From Gonocerus acuteangulatus (Eukaryota; Arthropoda; Insecta; Hemiptera; Coreidae), in NCBI GenBank assembly GCA_946811695.1, contig OX328132.1, forward strand, positions 57,964,197 to 58,028,196: a stretch of 64,000 nt of DNA, in the 5' to 3' direction. A program made the translations under genes and the position numbers. A model generated the notes under the pieces. The model was not told the origin of the DNA, made no database searches, and saw nothing but the letters and a program-made list of their open reading frames with translations. This document shows positions 33,900 through 40,280 of this stretch, in pieces (the stretch's first letter is position 1; the number at the start of each line of letters is the position of its first letter).

Positions 33900-35274
33900 C
33901 TCTCAAATAGGAAATAAGTTATTAAGCACTAAAGTTTTCTGTTATTGAGGTTAAAGTTGGCGTAAACAGCGTATTCGTAAACATGCGCATGCGCAGACAT
34001 CTAACATTGGGAAACAAAGAACTCTCATTTGAAATGTTGATAAACTATTTATAACCTCCATAACATCAGAATTCTATCCATAACAGCGAGTTGGATTGAC
34101 TACAGTTTCAATACCTTCTTGAGCGAGCGGAAACGCATAGCAAGTCTACCCAAAAGTTTTCCTAATCATTCTTCTTAATATGCATGTTTATTAATACGCT
34201 GTTTACGCCAACTTTTATAACCTCCATAACAGTGAACTTTATTGCTTAATAACTTCTTTCCTAGTTGAGAGCAACTTTTTTTTTTTTTTTCAACGGATTC
34301 GTGTTTAGGGCATCAAAATACTTTAGAGTGCGAAATTTTAAAAAAATCAGTGCTGACAACGCTCTCCTTCAGTTTTCCCCAAATTATTAATATGTCCCTA
34401 GCAGCTGTAATTTTTGTTTTTATTAAATGAAACTTGCTGGGAAAAAGAAAATATAGAAATTTATTAATAAAATAAGAGAAATCAGATCATTAGAAGTGAG
34501 GGCTTACCTGAATCACATAACTTACTAAAACATAAGTGTCAGTGGCTAAATTTTTGTTTCGTTTCACCAAAAATAGCTATATGACATTTGAAATAAATGG
34601 AAATGAAGTATCAAAAAATCTGGCCATATTGAAAAGATATTTTTAAAAATAATTGACAATGCTGGCACTATGAACTTTAAAATAGCAAAACATTTATACT
34701 TATTGTAGTAGTCGTGTAACTGAAGAATGTGATACATTCGGGCAAAGATATACATGGCGTACGGGCAGTATTTGGCGATAATTAAATTGTAAGGGATTTT
34801 TTTAAACATTCACTGAGGAGAAGAATTTTCAGAAGGACAAAAAGGCCTCATTCACAAAAAATAATTATTTAATTAACATAAAGGTTCAATTAAAGTCTTT
34901 CCCCAAACATTGCAGGGTAGTATAAAATGAAAACACAAGTTAAAGAGTGCAATAATGAAAGAACATAATCCATTTATATTTAAAGAGGTAAAGCTATGGA
35001 TTTTTTTCCCCCAAAAAACATCACATTAGATACAAATACATATTTACATAATAAAAAGAGTGCCTATGTACCAAAAAGTCCATTGCAATAAAAATGAAAA
35101 CTACTATTGAATATATATATATACCCAAATGGCTTAATACCTGAAGGCAAGTGGAATCATTTGTAAAACTTGGCATATCCTATAGAGACGGAACTGAGTT
35201 CTTTTTTGAGAAAAAACATGATTCAGTCGAACTTTCCAGCCAGCATCTGGAATCTTAGTCACTCTATCTTCCAT
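1157..35274 (-). CDS. GBA2: Non-lysosomal glucosylceramidase (GBA2, GH116), 13 exons, 3' part beyond the window
   Basis: This enzyme hydrolyses glucosylceramide to glucose and ceramide at cytosol-facing ER/Golgi membranes. Coding exons, all with GT-AG borders and matching phases: 35274-35141, 32585-32497, 27533-27347, 23177-23015, 22519-22399, 21467-21349, 16892-16775, 15328-15196, 11281-11156, 9082-8972, 2558-2314, 1687-1429, 1299-1157. They encode 649 residues. Visible family motifs: [11 protein letters not shown] (exon 3), [11 protein letters not shown] and ALYPRSW (exon 4), [15 protein letters not shown] (exon 10), [19 protein letters not shown] (exon 11), [13 protein letters not shown] and DQTYDAW (exon 12), [11 protein letters not shown] (exon 13). 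By my numbering the Glu of YLEG is E444 and the Asp of TYD is D594. They lie 150 apart, as I recall for the nucleophile and acid/base of human GBA2 (E527/D677). The start is chosen because the ATG opens directly into the conserved AGWKVRLNH region; human GBA2 has a longer N-terminus. The last ~200 residues lie to the left of base 1. Confidence 0.95.
2620..3018 (-). pseudogene. LINE reverse transcriptase fragment
   Basis: The minus-strand reading gives RT fingers/palm residues: [16 protein letters not shown], then [20 protein letters not shown], and after a stop [17 protein letters not shown]. These match the RPISLL...GFR...LDFSKAFD blocks of Jockey/CR1-type non-LTR elements. The catalytic YADD box is not present. 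The fragment has in-frame stops and is cut at its 5' side by a TTAA-flanked insertion at 3019. It lies inside GBA2 intron 10. The exact clade is not resolvable. Confidence 0.7.
3023..3153. mobile_element. 131-bp TTAA-flanked MITE
   Basis: Flanked by TTAA at 3019-3022 and 3154-3157, with inverted ends (left CCCCTTGACAT, right TGTCAAGGGA). TTAA duplication and CCCTT-type ends fit a non-autonomous piggyBac-like element. It has no coding capacity and is inserted in the LINE fragment. Confidence 0.6.
3504..3537 (-). ncRNA. Hammerhead-like ribozyme motif, left PLE arm
   Basis: The exact reverse complement of the motif at 8423-8456, in the inverted left arm: same CTGACGA core, 6-bp stem II, GAAAC and GTC. 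The two copies would be transcribed from opposite strands. Confidence 0.6.
4044..5731 (-). CDS. Penelope-like polyprotein, 5'-truncated inverted copy (left copy)
   Basis: An intact minus-strand frame of 548 codons from the ATG at 5690 (MDRTEYNEK) down to 4044; homology extends up to ~5731. It matches the right copy over its length with only four differing residues that I can count (for example ITN/MTN and PLRP/PLHP). It keeps the RT core with YVDD and the whole GIY-YIG endonuclease, but lacks the ~170 N-terminal residues of the right copy. The near-identity means the two halves arose together or were recently homogenised. Confidence 0.9.
5751..7916 (+). CDS. Penelope-like element polyprotein: RT plus GIY-YIG endonuclease (right copy)
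   Basis: An intact 721-codon frame from a TTG at 5751. The frame is open further upstream to ~5721, where it runs into the inverted junction, so the true N-terminus is missing. The RT part includes [45 protein letters not shown] and the catalytic YVDD at residues 407-410. The C-terminal endonuclease starts near RCVYQVPC (about 606) and has GVYIGET (622-628) followed by HSRLTQHKR and an SECVHIN end, as in GIY-YIG nucleases of Penelope-like elements. It reverse-transcribes element RNA and nicks target DNA. No internal stop is seen, so the copy is young. Confidence 0.9.
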   Translation: MLESHFNILRGLVDQDLFNDISNFISNICNSLKSKLKINLFQKFNKTRQNHVHRPIGDENWVKNISSVNVPPQVNNILGLGEKFSLPPTPGIVVPKIITDVEYILQTVPCKEEDQTRSKVVNSITNFLQIPSPSHSHLSTEFYKDLKHTKTFLRTHEQHIICTKSDKGNTTVIMDRTEYNEKMTNLFNDTNTYLPIPKDITKIQERKFNEHIHKLFNSNEIDKSTKSFLISHNSLPPRAYGLPKIHKPGNPLHPIIANIDSPSSSLSKFLLPSLQILSHNNPYDIKNSFDLISKLSNLTIPHGHILVSIDATSLFTNVPLATTLEIIENHWPTLHLHSPLSFDLFIESLKLCVNSGFFKYDGKFYKQIEGLAMGNCLAPDLSSILLNDLLNSLVPQFPHDISFICKYVDDLLLMINPNRLTDILTCFNSFYPRLQFTVEIEQDRQLPYLDILLIRQTDGTIITDWYTKPTYSGRLLNFHSSHPYHLKINVARNLLRRVLSLSHASFHNKNINIASDILARNQFPPNLIKSLVKKVKSQPSSTISPNSSLTPSSQMFRSLPFTPGLTDKLTKTIKKSYPSLNFGLKTTNKLKTLYTKLKDPIPFEHTTRCVYQVPCQTPSCNGVYIGETINDIHSRLTQHKRTITNKEIDKSALAKHAITQKHTFNFDDTKILSTQRNKKRLQISECVHINLNKNNINYKTDQQGISPMYANIFQILARPPT
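8423..8456 (+). ncRNA. Hammerhead-like ribozyme motif, right PLE arm
   Basis: Contains CTGACGA (8423-8429), an extra A, a 6-bp stem GGCTAC/GTAGCC (431-436 with 443-448) with a 6-base loop, then GAAAC and GTC, the conserved hammerhead order CUGANGA, stem II, GAAA, UH. Penelope-like elements are known to carry hammerheads. Stem III would be only 2 bp without a loop and stem I is weak (G-C plus a few A-U), so a monomer is doubtful and a dimer would be needed. Confidence 0.6.
8576..8971. other. GBA2 intron 10 remainder, nothing recognised
   Basis: AT-rich sequence between the Penelope composite and exon 10. No ORF, repeat or RNA gene is recognisable. Confidence 0.5.
9083..10771. other. GBA2 intron 9, unidentified sequence
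   Basis: No gene recognised. A GC-richer patch at ~9530-9960 (with GCCCCCGCCCCGGAAGC and CGCACTACCGTGCGCC) looks like old mobile-element sequence, but no family can be named. Confidence 0.4.
10772..10874. repeat. Microsatellite (TG)n/(TA)n
   Basis: About 100 bases of TG then TA dinucleotides with a few TGTA interruptions. Tyr/Ile-rich ORFs across it are artefacts. Confidence 0.95.
11462..14508. mobile_element. TTAA-flanked element split by a LINE
   Basis: TTAA at 11458-11461 followed by CCCTTGTCAG, and GTAAGGG followed by TTAA at 14509-14512. Inside the left end are two units starting GGGCCCAGC(G/A)T (near 11647 and 11692). Inside the right end are units with CAACACCAATATATTG (near 14433 and 14474). 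The stretch 14100-14345 is clearly similar to 46490-46745 in another TTAA element. An RTE-like LINE sits at 11935-13852. This fits a decayed piggyBac-like element; the pairing of these two ends is inference. Confidence 0.5.
11935..13852 (+). pseudogene. RTE-like non-LTR retrotransposon, 5'-truncated
   Basis: The translation, shifted between frames, shows linker sequence ([23 protein letters not shown]) at 11986-12432, then a long RT piece at 12469-13473 with [45 protein letters not shown], the catalytic FADDIVLI and [11 protein letters not shown]. The C-terminal piece at 13485-13733 has [20 protein letters not shown] and GRRPRGRPR. There are at least three frame breaks. The 3' end is a (GAA)n tract at 13821-13851, as in RTE-type elements that end in short tandem repeats. 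The endonuclease domain is missing. Confidence 0.8.
15329..16774. other. GBA2 intron 7, nothing recognised
   Basis: AT-rich intron between exons 8 and 7. I see no ORF, RNA gene or element end. Confidence 0.5.
16893..18990. other. GBA2 intron 6, unidentified
   Basis: No gene recognised. At 18300-18360 a short GC-rich inverted string (GATGCGC...GCGCATC) occurs, and at 18590-18760 CTGCAG-containing strings recur; both may be old repeats. Confidence 0.4.
18992..19060 (-). repeat. SINE-A 3' fragment
   Basis: A T run (A tail on the minus strand) followed by the body end (TTTGGCTATTAGCGCC), shared with copies at 22734, 50966 and 58073. Confidence 0.6.
19569..19689. repeat. Microsatellite (GT)n(AT)n
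   Basis: About 30 bases of GT repeats pass into about 85 bases of TA repeats. Spurious Tyr/Ile and Cys/Val ORFs cross it. Just upstream, near 19474-19485, is GGGACACCTTGTA, a likely decayed end of a CAGGGTGTC-type transposon. Confidence 0.95.
20693..21282 (+). mobile_element. Internally deleted mariner-like transposon
   Basis: Ends AACCGGAAT-type TIRs: left 20691-20712 and right 21263-21284 match as inverted repeats, with TA on each side. The interior holds broken transposase: HHDNA in one frame near 20950, then [31 protein letters not shown] and [11 protein letters not shown] to a stop at 21230. HHDNA and PDLAPYD carry the second and third catalytic aspartates of mariner transposases; the N-terminal half is gone and one frameshift separates the blocks. 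It cannot code for active enzyme. Located in GBA2 intron 6. Confidence 0.8.
22734..22952 (-). repeat. SINE-A with tRNA-like head
   Basis: On the minus strand the 5' end (near 22950) shows A-box-like GTGGCTAATGCTC and B-box-like GGTTCGAGTGCC, the internal Pol III promoter of tRNA-derived SINEs. The body includes AAGGGTGGCAACCTATAG, and an A-rich tail lies at 22734-22757. Inserted in GBA2 intron 4. Confidence 0.75.
23268..23853 (+). mobile_element. R1-like LINE, 5'-truncated, with 16-bp target duplication
   Basis: The duplication AGCCTTCTCATCACAA lies at 23252-23267 and 23854-23869. The insert carries the end of ORF2: [22 protein letters not shown], a CCHC-like SCPTC...[13 protein letters not shown] motif and a stop at 23636, as in the C-terminus of R1-clade proteins. 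A short 3'UTR ends in a ~55-base A tail broken by one G. The tail and the exact duplication show insertion by target-primed reverse transcription with loss of the 5' end. Nothing upstream of the RNase H-to-knuckle region survives. Confidence 0.85.
23971..25340. mobile_element. Foldback element, copy 1
   Basis: Long inverted arms (about 23971-24200 and 25120-25340) begin GGTAAAACTGAAGG and contain AGCACCGATTTTCTTC, TAACGTATTTTGATGCACTAA and ACGGATTCGTG(T)TTAGTGC. The arms are imperfect. The interior holds a TTAA MITE. No transposase is seen. The same arms occur at 33776-34380 and 35703-36270. Confidence 0.7.
24462..24751. mobile_element. TTAA-flanked MITE inside foldback copy 1
   Basis: TTAA at 24458-24461 and 24752-24755, with ends CACTTTAAGGCGCA and (inverted) CCCTTCAAGGGGCAGA. 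About 290 bases, non-coding, piggyBac-like by its duplication. Confidence 0.5.
25341..26747. other. GBA2 intron 3, one possible old SINE end
   Basis: No gene. Near 25912-25990 the string ACGGCGCTACAACCCA followed by TTGGCCTCCTCCAATAGC resembles a dispersed arthropod repeat end, but I cannot name it. Confidence 0.35.
26748..26866 (+). repeat. SINE-A body with 5S rRNA-like head
   Basis: Bases 26750-26796 (AGTACTCGGATGGGGGAC, then TCTGGGAA...GTGCCGTTGGC) resemble the 3' half of 5S rRNA (TACTTGGATGGG...CTGGGAA...GTGCTGTAGGC). This runs into GTGGCAACCTATAGATAGCC, the body shared with the tRNA-headed copy at 22734, and ends in an A tail. It looks like a 5'-truncated 5S-derived (SINE3-type) copy. 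Confidence 0.6.
27965..28284 (-). pseudogene. Transposase N-terminus, DUF4817-type helix-turn-helix
   Basis: Starts at the ATG of 28284-28282 and reads [18 protein letters not shown], then [20 protein letters not shown], the helix-turn-helix block known as DUF4817. After one in-frame TAG it continues [16 protein letters not shown] and [19 protein letters not shown], the second helix-turn-helix of the same transposases. The DDE catalytic domain is absent. The LTR element inserted six bases upstream of the ATG. Confidence 0.75.
28623..29195 (+). CDS. Gag-like protein of the LTR retrotransposon
   Basis: A frame of 190 codons from the ATG at 28623, a few bases after the primer-binding site. It has an acidic N-terminus, then [33 protein letters not shown] and [20 protein letters not shown], typical of arthropod gypsy-group Gag capsid regions. 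No zinc knuckle remains: the frame stops at 29195 where the internal deletion joins pol. Confidence 0.75.
   Translation: MSEDEKKEEMQTEETQDNATGPRANIRIPPFWRADPELWFCQADAVFATSKILSSGIKFQMAVANLEFEVLRQVSDLVKNPPTDPYEALKCRLISTYTESENLRIRRLLEDKRLADGERPSQFLNELKRLAGVSVSTELLRTMWLKALPERMQATLAVTTEQSVDKLAEIADRIPEIYEPSVSQVTCQPS
29204..29763 (+). pseudogene. Integrase C-terminal tail of the LTR retrotransposon
   Basis: Reads [29 protein letters not shown], then after one TAA at 29468 (where relatives have Tyr) TGPHPVLQ and [11 protein letters not shown], ending at the TGA beside the purine tract. It is in a different frame from gag. These blocks are the standard end of gypsy-type integrases. Confidence 0.75.
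31240..31460 (-). repeat. SINE-B copy 1
   Basis: Shares AATCAGTCCC, GATTCTTGAC, ACACTAGGGAGAT and GGCCGCCTAATTTTCC with copies at 36678 and 45035, and ATCTTTAGTG near the right end. Orientation is taken from the tRNA-like part of the other copies. Confidence 0.6.
31461..32496. other. GBA2 intron 2 remainder, unidentified
   Basis: A 187-codon frame at 31454-32017 has no recognisable domain and mixed composition; I do not call it a gene. The region is GC-richer than its surroundings and may be an unknown element. Confidence 0.4.
33040..33625 (+). pseudogene. LINE 3' fragment with RNase H remnant
   Basis: In shifting frames the plus strand shows an RNase H end ([25 protein letters not shown], near 33140-33200), then [15 protein letters not shown] and [20 protein letters not shown], the tail of Jockey/I-type ORF2 proteins. 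Several stops and frame breaks make it non-functional. It lies in GBA2 intron 1. Confidence 0.7.
33776..34380. mobile_element. Foldback element, copy 2
   Basis: Arms begin GGTAAAACTGAAGGAGAG at 33776 and end as the inverse near 34380, with TAACGTATTTTGATGCACTAA and ACTTTCTTTCCTAGTTGAGA-like strings in common with copy 1. About 50 bases left of the arm (33722-33775) are also shared with 23918-23970. A pure A run of ~56 bases lies at 33842-33897. Confidence 0.7.
33842..33897. repeat. Homopolymer A run
   Basis: About 56 A bases in foldback copy 2, at the position where other copies have a short A run. Possibly an expansion or assembly artefact. Confidence 0.9.
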
Positions 35275-35702
35275 TTTGAATAGTAATTGCTCGATGTCAA
35301 GATGAAATTAACGTAATTAAACACTCAAGATACATTATCTTCTAGATTTCTGAAGTAGCCGGTCAAATACAGCATCAGTTCACTAGTCAAACTCCAAGGA
35401 GGTCATGCCAGAGAGAGCTCAATTGTATTGAATTATAAGTAACGGAATAGCTGAAGATGTAAAGCATTATGATTACTGGTTCCGTCGAGGTTCTATTTAA
35501 CTTGTAGGAAAGAACGTTTATAATTTTCTTTGTTTCTTCAGTAAATAAAAATTTGCTTTAATTTTAGTCCCTGTCGGAATAAAATGTTAATTTTAATACT
35601 ACCGTTATCATGAAGATACAATGGAGTCAAGACTACGTGCATATCTCACATATATCCCTTAGAACAACTTACAAGATTACGCATGTATGCATTAAAAAAA
35701 AC

Positions 35703-36270
35703 GGTAAATCTGAAGGAGAGCGTCCTCCGCACCGATTTTCTTCAAAGTTTGCATTATAACGTATTTTTATGCACTAAACACGCATCCGTTGAAAAAAAGT
35801 TGGTCTCAACTAGGAAAGAAGTTATTAAGCACTAAAGTTCACTGTAATGAAGGTTATAAACGACGGGGTAAACAGCGTATTTGTAAACATGCGCATGCGC
35901 AATAGACCTTAATGACGAAGTGTAATTGAAATTTAGACTCACCTGTGGTAGCTGACTTGGTCGTAAACTGTCGCTTTTGGGCATATGTGCTATGCGTTTC
36001 CGCTCGCTACGCTCACTCAAGAAGATATCAAACCCCTAGCCAATCCAACTCGCAGAAATTAATAGAATTCTATGCCCAAAAGTCGTTTACAAGTACGTTG
36101 TTTATGCGATCGTTTGTAACCTTCATAACAGTGAACTTTTTTTTAAAATAACTTCTTTCCTAGTTGAGATCAGCTTTTTTTCAACGGATTCGTGTTTAGT
36201 GCATCAAAATACGTTATAGTGCAAACTTTGAAGAAAATCGGTGCGGAGGACGCTCTCCTTCAGATTTACC
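35703..36270. mobile_element. Foldback element, copy 3 (best preserved ends)
   Basis: Ends GGTAAATCTGAAGGAGAGCG and its exact inverse enclose 568 bases. Arms also match in CCGCACCGATTTTCTTCAAA and TGCACTAAACACG. Flanks are A runs (AAAAAAAAC left, AAAAAAAAAAC right), possibly an 8-9 bp duplication. No coding capacity. Lies 0.4 kb upstream of the GBA2 start. Confidence 0.75.
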
Positions 36271-36677
36271 AAAAAAAAAACTAGATACGATTTTCATCTC
36301 AGAGAGTACCCTGGGATCTGTTAGTACAGGGTGTCACAAAAATAATGGTCAGCCGTTGGCCAGATGATTCTCCAATGCGAGATCGGTAAAAATAACCCCC
36401 ATATTGACCCCCGCGAATTTCTTTTTAAAAAAGAAATATCTTTATTTGCCAATTATACAATAAACTAAGTATTTTTTATAATTCTTAAGTTCATGATTCG
36501 ATGACAAGAAGGACCGATAGGAAAAAAGCCCATTGGCCAAAACCTATTAACTTGACATTTTATCTTAGGTTACATTTAGGGTGATTATTTACAGTATTTA
36601 CATGTTTTTATATTTACATTATCTTACAAGGTTTGCTTACAATAGGTCTCTAGGCATATTGTAAGCCTAACCTATGA

Positions 36678-36963
36678 AAAAAAAAAATCAGTCCCGTAAC
36701 AGGCCACGAGGGCCCTGAGGGGCAGATACTATAGAGGTATCTGATTCATGACCAAACGGCACACTAGGGAGATAGTGTGGTCAGTACTATGCTCCGGCCG
36801 CCTGATTTTCCCCTTGGCTGCTTCGACTGCTAGAGTCATTAGCACCAACCAAGGTACCCATTATTAAATTAATTAAAGGCTGGGTTGGCCTAGGGACGGT
36901 CAGGGAGGACGAATTCAACCCATGAACGAAGACACTAGAAGAAAAAATCTTTAGTGCTTGCTC
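36678..36963 (-). repeat. SINE-B copy 2 with 13-bp target duplication
   Basis: Duplication GCCTAACCTATGA at 36665-36677 and 36964-36976. The minus strand begins with a tRNA-like part (AGCAAGCACTAAAG, then GGGTTGAATTCG as a weak B box) and ends in a T run rather than A. Confidence 0.75.
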
Positions 36964-37039
36964 GCCTAACCTATGAGGATAGGTTATTGATTAGGGGATT
37001 GTCGTGACCAGGCAAACGGGAGTGGAAGTTAAGGTATCG

Positions 37040-39480
37040 GGTTTTTTATAGGGTTTGGACAAAGGGGATTTTTAATTCGTTATGGATAGTTAAATTTGAA
37101 ACATAGAAAGGAGCATTGACCGTTTTACGGAGTATTTTGGATAGGAGGGATTGGATTCTGAGGACATTGGATCGCTTGGCACACCACCAAACTTCCAAGC
37201 CATACGTCCAGGTGGGGTGATTTATTGTAGTGTATATCCGTCTCTTCTTCTGCAAAGATAATTTGGAGCGAGAATCTAGTAGTCTATTAAGTAGTCTAAA
37301 ACGTCTGTTTGTTTCCTGTCTTTTCTTTTGTATGTGTTGGCTCCAGGTAAGTACTTTGTCAAGGGTAAGTCCTAGGTAGGTAAATTGGGGGTTTTTCAAG
37401 GATTTCACTATAGTAAAGATTGATTGAAGGGCATTTGGATCTTCGAAGGGAGAATGTTATGTGGGAGGATTTTTCAGGATTGACTTTAATCCGCCATTTT
37501 GTGAACCATGCTTCAGGCAGTTGGAGATGGGATTGAAGGTGTTTGGAAACAAGTATAGGATCTGAATTGGATGAGAGGATGGCTGTATCGTCAGCAAAAG
37601 TAAAGAGGCTCGTGGAATCGTGGGTTGGCATGTCAGCAGAGTACACGAGGAATAAGATGGGACTTAGGATGCCACCTTGGGGAACACCAGCAAGCTGAGG
37701 AAAGGAAGGGGACAGAGATGATCCGAATGAGACATTGTATGATCTGCCAGAAAGATAGGAGTTTATTATTTAATATGTAATAGGTTGAGGGGAGGATATT
37801 TTTGAGTTTAAAAAGCAAGCCCTGGTGCCATACCCGATCAAATGCTTGAGCGATATCAAGGAATACACCAGAGCAATACTTCTTCTGTTCAAAGGAAGAG
37901 GAGAGGCAGTCAACTATTCTGTGGCATTGGTGAATAGTGGAATGTGATATTCGAAAACCAAATTGGTGGGAAGGGAAGCAGGGTTCAAGAATGGGGATAA
38001 GACGTTTGAGGAGAAGCTTTTCAGGGATTTTACCCATAATGGGAAGGAGGGAGATAGGGCAATAAGACGAAGGATAATTTACAGGTTTTTTGGGTTTGTG
38101 GATCATTTTAATGGTTGATAATTTCCAGGAGTTGGGAAAGTAGGTTGTTCTGAGGACTGCATTATAAACATAGGTTAGGAATAGGATAGCTTTTTTAGGT
38201 AGGCGTTTTAGGATTAAGGGGGTGATAAGATAGGGACCGATAGGGAAACTTCATAAGGATGAATGGATGAAAGAGGAGGAGAAAGAGGTAAGGCTGAGTC
38301 TAGGAATTCTGCTACATTTAAATAATGGATAGGGTTTTGGATGGATTCGTGTGGACGGAATACTTGGGAAAGGTGGGATGCAAAGGTTTCGGAAATTTTG
38401 GAGTCTGTTTTAGCCCAGCTGTTATCATCTCGACGGAGAGGATGTGTGATGGATTTGGATGGGATAGGACTCGTTTCGTGGCCGTCCATAAGCATTTGTC
38501 GTCGGGAGTAAGTTTGTGAGTGTATTCAGCGAATTTGTTGTTGAAGTGTTTGTGTAGTTCTTATTGTAGTTGCCTAGTCAGCTGGTTGAGGCGAGTCTTG
38601 TCGGATGGATATCGTGTGGTTTGCCATATTCTTCTGGCCATATTTTTCGGTTCGAAGGAATTGTATGTGATCTGGGAAATAGGTTACTGTAGGTGATCTA
38701 TGGGGACATTTCTTAGAGCAAATAAGGAGTCCTGTCTAAATATCAGTAGTCAGTTTGATTAAGACTGTGTCAATGTTATCTTTAGTCTTAAGGGGGATGT
38801 TTAGGTTTAAAGAGGAATTTAGGGAGGATTGAAATGAGCACCAATCAACTGGGCCGGTGATCAAGGATGGGCGGTGAGGACGAGTGAAAAGGTTAGGATC
38901 GATGTTCAAGGAATGCAATATAGGACTGTGATCAGAAGATAAATCAAATAGGTTGGAAATATGGAAAGGAACATGTCTGACACCATTTGTAATGAAATAA
39001 TCCACAATGACTGGAGATTTGGATCTGGAAGTGGGCCAATAGGATGGGTTGGGAAGAGAAATAATGTTCAGATGGTGGGAGTAGATGGTTTGGCAAAAAA
39101 GGTTTCCTCGAGAGTTGAAGGTTCGACATCCAAAGTCGGGATGTTTGGCATTGTAATCGCCTCCTGCAATAAATCTTGGGCCCAAAGAGGAGAAGAAGGA
39201 ATTGAGAACGGAAGGAGATTTTGATTTATTGGGTGGGCAATAAGCAAAAGAAATGGTTATTGGAACATGGGAAAAGGATTGGAGGGTAACTGTGGTACTC
39301 TGCTGACATTCCAAGGCAATAGGTGTAGGATCAGGATAGTGGTAATGGAGGATTTGATTAGGATGGCAGTACCTCCGTGATCAGTCCAGTAATATAGAAA
39401 TATAGTCGGTCAGTCAAGTCGGTTTCAGTTATCAGGGCAACGTCAATGTTTTTGTCTTGAAGTAAGGGGGCCACGTTGTC
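37040..39480 (-). pseudogene. Jockey-clade LINE ORF2 (endonuclease and RT), decayed
   Basis: From 39480 downward: endonuclease blocks LQDKNIDVALITET, PITISFAYCPPNKSK, FIAGGDYNAKHPDFGCR and SSDHSPILHSL; then RT blocks YPSSYCPISLLPIMGKIPEK, HQFGFRISHS, GVFLDIAQAFDRVWHQGL, the catalytic FADDTAILSS (in 37359-37646) and FTYLGLTLDKVLTWSQH plus TYGLEVWWCAKRSN. Several frameshifts and stops separate the pieces. It would encode the nickase and polymerase for target-primed insertion. Confidence 0.85.
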
Positions 39481-40280
39481 CACTCCTAGATATTCTCCGG
39501 TTGACAAACTCCTGATAGGCGCTACAACCGCGGTAGTTTGCTGAATGGGGTTGATGGCAGTTTACGCATGTAGCTGGAGTGTCTCTGGTCTTGGAACACT
39601 CATTGGATGGATGAGGACCTGCACACTTCACACACATGGGATTCACCCGACAGAATTTCTTCGTGTGATTGAAGCTCTGGCATCTTGTGCACTGTGGGAT
39701 GTCCTCTTTTTTATGTGTTTCTTCCACTTTTATTGCTGTAAACAGGAGAGAAAAGATCTCCGGATTATTTGGCGCTGGTTTTAAATTGATGAAGAATACA
39801 GGGAGTGGAGTTCTAGTGGTTTTCTGTAATACATTACAGGCATCTGAAACCTGGAATCCTAGTTTTCCCAATTCCAAAATTATCATATATTTTGGCGTTG
39901 TGGGATGTAGGTGCCTTATGACCACCCTGTATGGTTTCTCTTCTTTAAATTGGTAGGTATAGTATTCTGTGTTGTTGGCTTGGAGGAGTCTGACTATTTT
40001 TCTGTACGTATCCGCATTTTTGGCTTGAATTGAAAATACGTTGATTTTCGATTTACAAGTAAATGATGATTGGCCCACTTCTGGTGCAAATGAATTGCAG
40101 GTGCCTAAGAAATCAATGTTTGGCTTTAAATTTGTGGGTGGTGGTTCACAGCCGTCATTGAAGTCTTCCTGGTCCGGCTCGATATCGTCATCTTGGTCTT
40201 GTGGAGCCAGTAGTTGGAATGAGTTTGGAGAGGTGAAATCAGGCTGGTATTGTACTGGTGGAGGTTGGCGGTAAGTCTGG
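39443..40280 (-). pseudogene. Jockey LINE ORF1, Gag-like zinc-knuckle protein
   Basis: The main frame 40078-39443 has an RRM-like part (YRVVIRHLHPTTPKYMIILE, ELGKLGFQVSDACNV) then CCHC-type knuckles: CTRCQSFNHTKKFC, CVKCAGPHPSNEC, CVNCHQPHSANYRGC. This is standard for Jockey ORF1 RNA-binding proteins. Homology extends upstream to ~40280 through a proline- and acid-rich stretch. Its 3' end overlaps the start of ORF2. Confidence 0.85.

Noticed and set aside
35832..36020. Minus-strand frame starting [11 protein letters not shown] as a gene
   Set aside because: It lies wholly inside foldback copy 3 and the Ser-Glu-Arg run comes from a GC-rich repeat string also present in copy 1.
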